This document shows positions 1 through 10,264 of a stretch of DNA of 64,000 nt, in pieces. Location of the stretch: assembly GCA_947168725.1 (NCBI GenBank), contig CAMVNA010000005.1:1-64000 (forward strand). Reading direction: 5' to 3'. Each line of letters opens with the position of its first letter. Positions within the stretch are counted from its first letter, which is position 1. The position numbers and the translations under genes are program-made. This DNA comes from an uncultured bacterium (lineage in GTDB: Bacteria; Patescibacteriota; Gracilibacteria; Absconditabacterales; Absconditicoccaceae). A model generated the notes under the pieces. That model was given only the letters and a program-made list of their open reading frames with translations. It ran no database searches and was not told the origin of the DNA.

Positions 1-66
1 ACTGAAAAACCTACTGAAACTGAAAAACCTACTGAAACTGAAAAACCTACTGAAACTGAAAAACCT
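1..66 (+). repeat. 18-bp coding tandem repeat (TEKPTE)
   Basis: Three full copies and one partial copy of the 18-base unit ACTGAAAAACCTACTGAA encode Thr-Glu-Lys-Pro-Thr-Glu at the visible start of the giant gene. The array is cut by the window edge, so its true length is unknown. The copies are identical at the base level, which suggests recent slippage or expansion. Confidence 0.85.
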
Positions 67-3000
67 ACACCCATTCCCACACAAATCGAACCAATAGCTT
101 TCGAAGAAAGTGTAATACTTTCCGATGTATCAGAATCTTATGAAGATCTAATTTCTTGTGAAGTAGAAAATGAAATTAATGAAGACTGGCATAATACCTC
201 TAAATATAACATCTTCAAAAGAGGAAAATTATTTTTGATGAGATGAAGAATTAGGAAGAATAAAATCAAAAAGATGAAAGAAAATTATGAAAGAACCCCT
301 TTCACAAACAATTGATTAATTAATGCTGAAATGAGTACACAAGCTGCACGTCACGATTTAGAACAAATTTTGCAATGACGTTGAATATCTCGTAATGCAT
401 TTTGAAATATTGGAAGGCAAAACATGATTACATCTAATGAAGTTTCCTGAGATCCTCTTCACGAAACAGCAAGATGAAAAGAATTTAAAGAAATGTGTCA
501 AAACTACATCGCTTGAAATATTTCTCAAATAGAATTTCAAAATAGATTTAATCAATTTGTGCAGAATAGGCTATGATTACCTAAAGAACAACAATTTGTC
601 GCAACTAATATTTTGGAAAAATTGAATGCTATTAAAAATGATAATACACTGTTAACATTCCTCACAAAAGATTTGGAAGAATATTTGGAAGATAATAATA
701 GTTCTCATTTTGATGCAATTCGTAAAGCAATCGATGATGATTTCAAAAAATATAGAAGAGATCCAAGATTTAGAAAAGAACTTATGGACATTTTATGAAA
801 TACCACATGATTGACTAAAGAACAACTTGATGAAAAAATTGAAAAATTCATAAAACACCAAAAAGCTTTAGCTAAAGCTTCAGCTAATAACTTACAAATC
901 AAATTAGATTTATTAACAAATGGTAAGTGAGCATATCAAACAAATAATAAAGACCGTGAAAATTGGTTGTATAAATTTGGTCATATGTTGGACAAAATGC
1001 CACGATGGGGACAGGCTTTAACTATTGCATGAATTAGTGCCTCATGAATTGCCGTATGACTATTATGATGAACAGCACTAGCTGCAACATTAACTACATC
1101 TGGATTAATATGAACAAAAGCCGCCATAAAGAAATTCACTCACCACACAAAAGAACAAAATACTTATGAAAAAAATTTGACTAGAAATTATGAAGAAGAA
1201 ATTGCTAAAATGAGAGAACGAGAAAACATTAGAACAGAAAAAGATAGTGAAGGTAAATATACACACTGACGATTCACTCGCTATAGAGCAAAAAGACAGT
1301 TAGAATTATATGGTAAAACCACTCAATCTGAATTACAAAAGGAAAACACATGAAATACTAAAGAGATTTCAGATTTCATTTATACTTCCTTAGACCGTTA
1401 TAATTACTTAGATTCAACGGAAAAGGATATGTTAAATTGTATACTTCTAGATGCAAAAGCAAGACTTGAAACTTATTGGTCGATGTGACATAATTTCTTA
1501 AAATCCAAAGATGTAAATCAAATTGAAAGAGATTTCTATAATTTAGAAAATGCTCTCAACTTAAGTGCAGTTCGTATTTTAGGTACATGAGCAACTCTAA
1601 ACGATATTTCATTAATACAAGCACACGATCCTACATGAAAAAATATAAATTACAATGATTTATTAAAATCATACAGAAAAGATTATAATTCTGCAACAAA
1701 AAAGTTTAGATGAGAAAGGGCATGGTTAGCTACTAAACGGTGATTATGAACTGCAGCGATTACATTTGGAACAAGTGCTGTCATGCAAGCAGCTACATGA
1801 ACATGAATGTTTGCAAAAGATGCTGTTGCATGAACTCCATGAACACCAGAATCTACATCTACAACGAATACATGAACTGTAACTGATAATTACTGAATGT
1901 GACAATATGAACTTTCTTGATGAAATCAAATTTTCAATACTGCACAAAATAATATTTCCGGTTTAAATTCTACTGATACTGTCACTCTACATTTATGAGC
2001 AGGGACAGATGGAACTGCCGTTCGTGCTGGAAGTATTTTACAAAATCATTCAACATATTTAGACAAATTAGCCCAAGTAAAGGATGTTGTTGCTAATTCT
2101 TCATTAAACAACAAAGCTGATTTAATTAGTCAATTAGATAAATGATTTGCTACGAGTGGATTTACTAACACAGATTTGCATGGAATGAGATGCCTAGAAG
2201 CAATTGAAGAAACTGTAAAATGAGCATGAAATTTTGCATGAAGCCTAAATATTAGTTATGATACTGCATTAAATATTGATTCAGCTGTCGCTCATGATGC
2301 TGCATCTAGAATGAGTCAAGCATTCTTAGAAATTTCTACGGTAGTACCTGGAGAACCATGACGTGAAGCTGTAAAAGGTGGAGCAAAATGGCTGGTGCTC
2401 GGATTACCATGGTTCTCTAATACTTTCAAGAGAAAAAATGATGGGAAACCTGAACAAAAACCCGTAGCTCCAATTATTGATGAGCCAAACGATAAACCAA
2501 GTGACAAGCCAGTCGATAAACCAAATGATAAATGAGATGATAAATGAGATGATAAGTGAAAAAATAAATGAGATGATCGTTCCCCAGAAGATGATAAACC
2601 TAAGAAGACTTGACCTAAACCTGTAGATCCTAAAAAAAATCCGGATGATGTTCATAAAGATGATGAGCCAAAACCAGAAGATGTATGAAAAAAAGTTTGA
2701 GAAGTAAAATGAATAGTAACAAGATGACAAAAGATTAATAAAATCGATGATAGTGATTTATGAATTGAATATCCTGGAGATGGTAAGATGTTGACTCCAA
2801 TTCAAGCTGCAGCAAATCTGATAATATGCCATTGGGAAGATAGAAAACATAGATTTTCTCCTGAAGAATTAGAAGAAGTTAGAAGAAATAAATTCTCACC
2901 TGAAGACATAGAGACCCTTAATTCCATTGCCGATAAGAATGAACAAATAATGTATTTAGCACAAAAAATAGAAGAAGATAGAGATAAAGTTGAAAAATCC

Positions 3001-3948
3001 GAAGAACAACAAGCATTAAATACAATGCTTCTTGAAATTGAAGAAGATTTACCAAGGCACTTAAAAGATATTTTTTGAGATGATTACAAATATTTAAATA
3101 CTCCTATGTCCAAAGATAGAATTCATTTAGTAGACGATCGCGATTTTTTAGCTATGGATTGCAATTCAAAAGACTGAGCTTTATGAGTTTTTAGGAGCAA
3201 AGAGTGAGATATATATATTAGCCAATCATTCTTAGAAGAGTCATGAGGATTAGACTGAAACGTGCTTTATAGAGAAGGAAATATTTCATATCCAGAATTA
3301 TATTTCAATATAATACATACTGTTGTGCATGAGATTATACATTCTATGAGTGCTATCAACTATTTTGATACGAAAAAGGAATGAAATAAATCAGATTATT
3401 TTCCAAGAAGAGTTGGTCTAAAACGTATTAAACTTAATAAAACTTGAAATATTTCTGCAGTCGATTGATGATGATTTAATGAAGCTGCCACAGAATCTCT
3501 TGCTTGGGAAATTGTAAGTAGATGGCATAAACCTTATAAGAATCCTGAACTTAAAATATATATGTGTTATAAAGATTACATCAATACTATTGAGCAAATA
3601 GAGAAAACTGATGGTGTTAAAAAAATAGATTTTTGGAAAGCTATGCTAATTAGAAAAAGAGAAGGAGATCCTAATAAAGTCGAAAAAAATACTCCATTGT
3701 TTGAATTAATTGAAAAAATAAATTGAAAAGATAGACCTAAGTATTATGATCTAGTAATGTATGCGATGGATAATGGTGTAAATACAAATAATATATTAAA
3801 ATTTATAAAAACTAAAAACATTAAACACTTAAAGGACTGACTACCTTCTCGTAAATCATTGTCTAAAGTGTTTCTTGATAAGAGCTTACTCACAAAAGAC
3901 TGAAAAGATTTTAAACAAGAGATTCTAGATGCATATAAGTGAAGTTAA
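1..3948 (+). CDS. Giant membrane-linked protein with HEIIH zinc-protease motif (5' partial)
   Basis: The frame is open from the first base to TAA at 3946-3948 (1315 residues visible) only if TGA is glycine; the start lies outside the window. The visible part begins with TEKPTE repeats, then a long charged helical region. Two hydrophobic glycine/alanine segments follow (about residues 335-375 and 570-600). A linker near residues 815-860 is rich in Asp, Lys, Pro and Gly. The C-terminal region holds HEIIH (His at about residue 1110), then NEAATE about 50 residues later, the spacing of gluzincin metallopeptidases (HExxH plus a downstream Glu). A membrane-anchored protease is an inference from these motifs. 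I do not recognise the family, and the two hydrophobic segments could be one hairpin. Confidence 0.75.
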
Positions 3949-4008
3949 TTTGCAATATCACAAAGATTTCATAAAATGACATTACTTTAATTCATAAACA
4001 AAATAAAA

Positions 4009-4302
4009 ATGAATATTGAACAAGAACAATTCCTAAATGATACTCTCATTATGGCATGATTTGATCCTAAAGAGGATGATTTTGAGATGCTTAAAGAGGA
4101 CATGAGGGCAATTTTGGATGAATATATCGAATTAAATCTATACAAATTCTTGAACGATCAAGAAAAAACTGAATATGATAAATCAAGAAAAGAAGATTTA
4201 AATTTGAAATTTTTTGAGGATAAACTTTCAAATTTTGATGCTATTTTAGCTGAATTGTATACAAACTGGCAAAAAGAGTATCTTGAAAATTTTAAGGACT
4301 AA
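4009..4302 (+). CDS. Small acidic helical protein, DUF5663-like
   Basis: The gene encodes 97 residues from ATG to TAA with one in-frame TGA (Gly in MAGFD). It is highly charged and predicted helical with no membrane segment. The pattern of a short N-terminal helix, a middle helix with LDEYIELNLYKFL and a following NDQEKTEYDK segment resembles the small DUF5663-type proteins common in candidate-phyla genomes. I compared this from memory, so it is tentative. It follows the giant protease-like gene by 60 bp and is closed by a strong terminator, so the two may be one transcript. Confidence 0.7.
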
Positions 4303-4320
4303 TTAATAATAAGTAAATCA

Positions 4321-4350
4321 ACGGAGTAAGTAATGTTACTCCGTTTTTTC
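4321..4350 (+). terminator. Rho-independent terminator
   Basis: A perfect 9-bp stem (ACGGAGTAA at 4321 pairing with TTACTCCGT at 4336) with a 6-base loop is followed by a T tract. It closes the small acidic gene ending at 4302. Confidence 0.9.
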
Positions 4351-4422
4351 TTTTCTTGTTTTTAGTCAGACTTTTATTATCATTATGTTTTGAATGAATT
4401 ATTTTATAATTTTTGGTGAACT

Positions 4423-6048
4423 ATGCATCTAAATATAGCATTTTCTGGACCTGCTGGATCTGGAATCAATACCGCATGAGAATTACTATCTGAACTATTG
4501 GCTAAAAAGTGATACTGCGTACGAGTGGATAAAGAATATGCAAGTGTGATAAAGTGAAACAACAACACAATGTTTGTAAACATTTCCAATGATGGGAAAC
4601 CTTATTTTTCTCGTAAAGTTCAGACTTTTATAGCTTTGGATAAATTGGCAATAGAAAAAATTTCTGAACTATTTGATTTGGAGGAGATTATTGATTTGAG
4701 TACTGTAAACACTACTAGGAAAAACACTTTTGCATTTGCTGTGGCTGTAGAAAAATTGAATTTGAAACATGAGGAAGCTGAAAAAATGCTAGAGGAAAAA
4801 TGATTTTTGGATAAAGATAGAGAATGAAATCTGAAAGCATTGGAAGAATGAATTGAATTTGGGAAGAATCATGGATGAGTAAAATCAGACTTTTCAAATG
4901 ATGTTTGAGATCCCCTATCAATGCAATTTGGTAACTGATTAATAGCTGATGGATCCGCTAAAGCATGACTAGAATTCTATTCAGCATATCCAATGACACC
5001 TGCTTCTACTATAATCAATGGTGTATTAAAACATCCTGAAATAACATTCCAACAATGAGAAGATGAAATAGCTGTAAGTATGATGATGCTAGGCGCTTCT
5101 TATGCATGAAAAAGAGCAATGTGTGGTACCAGTGGATGAGGATTTGCTTTAATGGTAGAGAGTCTAGCTTTTGCAAACCAGGCTGAAATATGATGAGTAT
5201 ATGTATTATCTCAAAGAGATGGGCCTAGTACTGGAACTCCAACTTTTGTGGCTCAATGAGACTTAAATATAGCTTTAAACGCTTGATTTGGGGGGACTAA
5301 ACCTATCGTTTTAGCACCAAGTACTTATGAAGAAGCTTATGAAATGATTTCACGAGCTTTAAATCGAAGTGAAATATATCAACACCCTGTGATATTTTTG
5401 GTAGATAAAACTTTATCTGAATGTTTAATGAGCTTGGATGTGAGTAAATTAAAAGAACCTGAGATTAAACGTGGAGAAATTGCTAAAGAATCAGATTCTG
5501 ATGAATATTTGAGATACAAAGATACTGAAAGCTGAATCTCCCCTAAAGCTATTCCTTGAACCAAAAATACTTTGTTTATTGCCACTTCTTATGAACATAC
5601 AGAAAGCTGATCAACAAATGAGAATCCAAAAATTAAAGTTCAACAAATGGATAAACGTGCTAGAAAAATGGAAACATTCAAAAAAGGAGAATTGAAAGAA
5701 TGAATTGCTTATGAAATTATCAATCCAAATGCAAAAAAATTTTTTATAACTCGATGAATCAATCGCTATCCTATTGAAAAAGTGATTAGTGAAAATAATG
5801 ACTGGTGATTAATCGTAATGAAAGTATTCCAACCATTTGATAAAAGTTTAAGGAAGTTCTTCAAAGAGAATGAAAATCAAATTGAAAAATTATTATTCGT
5901 TGAATTAAATCACGATGGAAGCTGTGAAAGATATATTCGTACACAGTGTTGACTAGTTACTGATGAGTGAAATGAGAAGATTGATCATCTAAGAAAGTTC
6001 AGCTTATATCCATTTATGGTAGAAGAAATCGAAGAAAAAATAAAATAA
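4423..6048 (+). CDS. korA: 2-oxoacid:ferredoxin oxidoreductase, fused gamma-alpha subunit
   Basis: This is a 541-residue protein of the 2-oxoglutarate/2-oxoacid:ferredoxin oxidoreductase family, which oxidatively decarboxylates 2-oxoacids to acyl-CoA and passes electrons to ferredoxin. Residues 1 to about 165 are the gamma domain (FSGPAGSGINTAG near the start). The alpha domain starts at about residue 168 with GNGLIADGSAKAG, then YPMTPAS, CGTSGGG and QRDGPSTGTPT, typical of KorA-type proteins. The gamma-alpha fusion is a common arrangement. The beta subunit follows after a 116-bp gap holding a palindromic repeat. Substrate (2-oxoglutarate or another acid) cannot be decided. Many conserved glycines are TGA. 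Confidence 0.93.
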
Positions 6049-6140
6049 AAAAATCCTCAGTCCTTCGGACAGCTCCTTTAAAAAGGAGCAAAGGACTTTC
6101 CCTCTTTTTAAAGAGGGTGGCTGAAAGCCGGGAGATTTTA
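6049..6140. repeat. Palindromic interspersed-repeat-like element between korA and korB
   Basis: About 92 bp form a complex imperfect palindrome. An outer arm (AAATCCTCAG...) pairs loosely with the far end (...CCGGGAGATTT), and there are two strong internal hairpins: GCTCCTTT/AAAGGAGC and CCCTCTTT/AAAGAGGG. The layout, CTCAG arms round two purine/pyrimidine hairpins with a CAAAGGAC core, resembles small MITE-like intergenic repeats seen in many bacterial genomes. It begins at the end of korA and lies just before korB, so it is probably transcribed. No second copy occurs in this window. Confidence 0.55.
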
Positions 6141-6164
6141 TATCAAATTATGCTATAATTACTC

Positions 6165-6767
6165 ATGAGAACAAATTTACAGTCCATACAACGATGCCCT
6201 TGATGCTGAAATTTTTTAATTCACTTAGCTATCAAGCAAGCTCTAGAAAGTTTATGAATAGAAAAAGAAAATGTAGTTTTCGTAACTGGAATTGGATGTG
6301 GAAGTAAAATGAGCCAATATATGGATTGCTATTGAGCAGAAACTTTACATTGAAGAGGTATACCTTTCGCAACAGGAGTAAAGCTTGCAAATCCTAAACT
6401 GACTGTAATCTCACTTTCTGGAGATGGAGATACTTATGGAATTGGATTATGACATTTACTTCATGCTGCTAGAAATAATATCAACATTCTACACATAACT
6501 TGTGATAACGAAAATTATGCTTTAACTACTGGTCAAGCCTCTCCCACTACTCCATTAGATGTAAAAACTAATTCTACTCCAAATGGAAATTATACTAAAC
6601 CTTTTGACCCAGTTAATTTACTAGAAAGTGCATGATGTGGATTCGTAAAAAAAGTAGATTGAAAAGATTTAAATTGAATGAAAGAGACAATAAAAGAAGC
6701 TATCCAATATGAATGATTCGCTCATATTAATGTAAATCAACCTTGCCCTAGTTGGAGAAGGTGGTAA
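6165..6767 (+). CDS. korB: 2-oxoacid:ferredoxin oxidoreductase, beta subunit
   Basis: This is the thiamine-diphosphate-binding beta subunit that partners the upstream gamma-alpha protein. The N-terminal CPGCG motif (both glycines affected, one TGA) is the usual family mark. GDGDTYGIG at about residue 90 is the ThDP/Mg2+ motif, followed by CDNENYALTTGQ, as expected for the cofactor region. It is 200 residues against a usual 270-300, so the C-terminal part is missing or reduced; it stops at TAA after PSWRRW. The ATG at 6165 starts directly before the conserved N-terminus. About 10 of its roughly 22 glycines are TGA, useful as a reference for normal glycine codon use here. Confidence 0.92.
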
Positions 6768-6788
6768 TCTTAAAAAAACATTTAAAAT

Positions 6789-6822
6789 AAAAAAGTCGTC
6801 CCCTTTTTGAGACGACTTTTTA
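6789..6822. terminator. Terminator between korB and the SLH gene (convergent)
   Basis: AAAAGTCGTC at 6791 pairs with GACGACTTTT at 6811, with A and T runs on either side. It can therefore act for korB on the plus strand and for the converging surface-protein gene on the minus strand. Confidence 0.88.
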
Positions 6823-6841
6823 ATATTCTTATATCAAATTT

Positions 6842-9397
6842 TTAATTATTTTTTACGCTTCTCATAAGCATAATCATTACATATCCTCTTAATTCGTGCA
6901 TATTAGGATTATCAACTGTGATAATATTTTCATCTAATAATTTTTGCATATGAGTTTCATAATATAGATTTTCTCCATCAGCTAAACCAAACAACATTCT
7001 AGATAATGCAGTTACAAATTCTGCTCTAGTTACCAGATCATCAGGTCTAAAGTTTTCTATATTAACTCACATGATTCATAATTGATAAGCTAATGTCACT
7101 CCATTATTATATTCAGCATCTAATTCTGCACTAACATCTGGGAATGAAATAGTTTTAGTAGTATTTGGAGTCTTTTTAAGCACATTGATTGCATATTTAG
7201 ATAACATCTTTGCCATAGCTATTCTAGTTAATGGAGAATTCATATCAGCTGCTTGAATATTTGGCATAGTCGTAATTCCATTTTTGAATGCAAAGTTATA
7301 AGCATTATGAAATTCTACATTATATCCATCATCCAATACTTTTCGTAAATCTTCAAATGCAGTATCAGATGTGTCAGTAGTATCTACTTTTTCCGTACCC
7401 TCCTTATCTGCACCTACTGGAGCTTCACTTGATTTTTCACATTTTTCATCTTTTTCATTTCGAGTATAACCAGCTTTACATTGGAATGTACATACAACAC
7501 CTGTATCAGTACTATAAGAATAATTTGTATCTTTCTTTGGTTTAGATGTATTGTTCACTACAGCATTAGCTGGCAAACTTTTACAAGAGTAAGAACTACT
7601 GCTTCCACCTCAACCACCACCTCATCATCATGATGTACTTGAAGAAGAAGTTGATGATGAAGTCGTTCCTGTTTCAGTATAAGCTACAAAAGTAGATGCT
7701 GAACATGTATAGATAACGGCAAAATTATTTACTGGAGTAATATCTGTTCATGTATATGCGTCTGATGCTACACTTCAATCAGCATTACAATCTGCATCAG
7801 GATTTAATGTTAATCCTGTATATCCATAAGTATCTGTTCCATGCTTTACTTTAACTTTTACGGGACTTTCTCATGATACAGGAATTCTAATAGCAATTGG
7901 TGTTGAGAATACAGCGCTTCCTCAAAAGTCTAATAATACTGTTCATACAACTGTAGCACTTTGATATCAAGCATCTTGAATTTCTCATGTTAACACATTA
8001 TCCTCTATAGATACAGCTGTATCTATATCTCAAGATAAATAAGCTGTAATATCATCCGAAAGATCCATAGTTACATCTCAAGCTCATGTATTAACAGTTA
8101 CTCATTCTGGTAATTGAATATTTGCTGTATTTGATTCATCTGTTGCAGCATCTGCAAGAGACATAACATAGAATTTTGACTCTTTTTCTAATGCAGTGTA
8201 TCATTCCTCAATATAATCAGATGGGTCTAATGAAAATATTCATCATTCTAGAAAATTAGATACATTCTGTGAAAAGACATCTCAATTAAAAATACCATCA
8301 GTTACTCTAATTGCAATATCTCCTGTTGCTATTTCATTTTGGACATCTTCTTCATACAAAGCCTTTACTCAATTAAAGGTTCATGAATTAACTATTACAC
8401 TAATAGGTAAATCTGTTGTATGTTGGGAAACTGCAATAGCTGCTCATACAGTAGTTGATCCATTTCAATTAGGAGTTATTGAAAAATTATCTGCTGTTGA
8501 CGTAAAAGTTCCTCCATTAACAGTTAATTCACCAGCTCTAATTTCTATGGCACTTGCAGTACCTGACATTTTAGCACCATCTGCTATAGTTGTTTTACCA
8601 TATCCTGCTAAATATAAACCAACTGTTTCATCTCCATCCGTAACAATTTCTGCATTACTACCAATAGTAATAGTTGGACATTCAGTTATTGATGTAATAT
8701 TACCATTAATTGTAATCCCTACATTTGAACCTCCAACATAACCATTTACATTTACATTACTAGCATTTTTATTAAGCTCAACTTTTTCTGAATCAGTTTC
8801 ATCTGCTACTAAAATTCCATTTATACCTACCACTTTAGCACCTTCATTTACAGATAATGTAGAAGCATTATCAAGCATAATAGCAGTACCATCAATATTA
8901 ATTTCACCGTTAATAACCACCATATTATTAGCAGTAGCATTATATGGATATAAATCTGATATAATTCCAACTCCACCACCTATAATTTTAGCAGTATTAT
9001 CCAACGTAAATGTATTACCATTATTTAAATAGAATCAAAAACCTCCATTTACATTGACAGTACCATTGGTTACAAGTAAAGTAGATTCATAAGTATCAAC
9101 TCCATAATTTCCAACAGTTAAAGTTTTATTTCCTAAATTTAGGATAATATCTTTTTCATCAATAGTAGGAGATTCTTCCCAATCCTTTAAAAGAACGACT
9201 TCGGTTTGTTCATCACCTACAGCTCCTATTGCTGCAGCTAAAGAACAATAATAATTTGTCGTTGAACCTACTGTAATACTAGCTACATGCTCAGCTTTTA
9301 ATCCCGTACTAGTCTCACAATCAGCCAAACTAACTCCTCCGAATCAGATTCCAGCTAAAAATGTAGCCATTAAACTAAATAAAAGGCCTTTTTTCAT
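6842..9397 (-). CDS. Secreted surface protein with beta-solenoid-like body and SLH domains
   Basis: An 851-residue protein. It begins with a signal peptide (MKKGLLFSLMATFLAG..., cut probably after SLA). A long Gly/Thr/Val/Asn-rich body with short repeated strands (such as TLSVNEGAKVVG) suggests a parallel beta-helix or adhesin-like fold. A Ser stretch and a run of nine glycines, mostly TGA, act as a linker near residues 590-605. A cysteine segment, CKSLPANA...CTFQCKAGY...C, is of a kind seen in secreted proteins of these recoded lineages (from memory). Three SLH-type repeats occupy about residues 684-850 and would tether the protein to the cell envelope. Function: probably cell-surface display or adhesion. 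The ATG at 9397 precedes an obvious signal peptide. Confidence 0.87.
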
Positions 9398-9628
9398 GTT
9401 CTTATTGTTATAAAGTAAATAACAAGTTGATTATTAAAATAATAATATTTAATTCAATTTAAACTACTATTTTTACCCACATATATATAAGAATTTAATT
9501 ATTATTTATTGACATATAATGTAGTACAATAATATGCAAAAAAATATAGATAACTTTCGTTTCCACCGCATTCAACTATACTAATCTATTTTCAAATAAA
9601 AAATCTGAGACTTTAGACAAAATCTAAC
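9398..9628. promoter_or_regulatory. Divergent intergenic region with promoter-like TTGACA
   Basis: This AT-rich stretch separates the minus-strand SLH gene from the plus-strand cassette gene. It holds TTGACATATAAT near 9509 followed by TACAAT/TAATAT, a plausible plus-strand promoter. A 16-codon ATG...TAA frame begins at about 9534. I see no recognisable product; a leader or small RNA is possible. Confidence 0.35.
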
Positions 9629-9656
9629 TTGACTTTTCATGAAAAAAATATAAATT
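9629..9656 (+). promoter_or_regulatory. TTGACT promoter of the 9.7-kb cassette gene
   Basis: TTGACT at 9629-9634 is followed by an A-rich spacer and TATAAAT at about 9649-9655 (spacing 14-16, slightly short). Because the promoter lies here, the upstream TTG-initiated version of the following frame is unlikely and the ATG at 9695 is preferred. The core ACTTGACTTTT is shared with other TGA-free genes in the window. Confidence 0.55.
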
Positions 9657-9694
9657 CCTTATCAGGAAGAAACAAAAATAAAAAACACACAACT

Positions 9695-10156
9695 ATGAAC
9701 ATTTATCAAATTTTTGCGGTAATAATTGGTATACTAATTATTGCCCACTGCTTTGTTTATGCAGTATTTAGGCCAAAGGCCTTTAGTAACATTACAGACA
9801 TAATAGTTTTCGGCGGTGTTGCAATTGGCTCAACTTCGATGGCATTAGCCCATCCATCATGGTGGACTGTAGGGATATCAATGTACATTCTCATATTATT
9901 CCGTATATCTGTATGTACTAATACGAACCGGGAATTATGGAATTTTGGCTACTACGGATATAATCTCAGCCATTTCCGAAAGTTCTTAAGAGTTTTATTA
10001 TCATGGATTACTCTAATAACCATGTTTATAATAAGCATCAAAATGCTATTGATAAGTAATGGTTGGTCTATGATTATAGTGTATTTCCCTATTGCTGTTT
10101 GGGTGCTAATAATCGTCAGCTTACACGTTAAAAGAGCATTAGAGAGCCTCGATTAA
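9695..10156 (+). CDS. Multi-pass membrane protein, TGA-free cassette gene
   Basis: A 153-residue hydrophobic protein with about four membrane segments: the start to residue 22, about 35-55, about 60-75, then two near the C-terminus (roughly 105-125 and 127-145). All eight glycines use GGN and none uses TGA, unlike the neighbours. Codons such as GGC, TCG and CGG are also more common. It is a single gene between its own TTGACT promoter and a strong terminator. I recognise no family and no catalytic motif. An unknown inner-membrane protein, probably acquired from a standard-code organism or kept free of TGA, is the most I can say. Confidence 0.75.
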   Translation: MNIYQIFAVIIGILIIAHCFVYAVFRPKAFSNITDIIVFGGVAIGSTSMALAHPSWWTVGISMYILILFRISVCTNTNRELWNFGYYGYNLSHFRKFLRVLLSWITLITMFIISIKMLLISNGWSMIIVYFPIAVWVLIIVSLHVKRALESLD

Positions 10157-10175
10157 CAAAACCGTATTTCTACTT

Positions 10176-10208
10176 AACCGTCCTATGTTTTTCTTAGGAC
10201 GGTTTTTT
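10176..10208 (+). terminator. Strong terminator after the 9.7-kb cassette
   Basis: AACCGTCCTA at 10176 pairs perfectly with TAGGACGGTT at 10195, followed by six T residues. The stem is more GC-rich than most others in the window. Confidence 0.92.
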
Positions 10209-10264
10209 ATTTATTGAAAAATTAATTCAAAAATTTTATGTTATTACATGTAGAAATCATATTA

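Noticed and set aside
1-3948. Many short broken frames suggesting a decayed gene
   Set aside because: All breaks are TGA; reading them as glycine gives one continuous protein with sensible motifs.
9629-9694. TTG-initiated extension of the 9.7-kb cassette gene
   Set aside because: The extension covers its own promoter (TTGACT/TATAAAT); ATG at 9695 starts a normal membrane segment.
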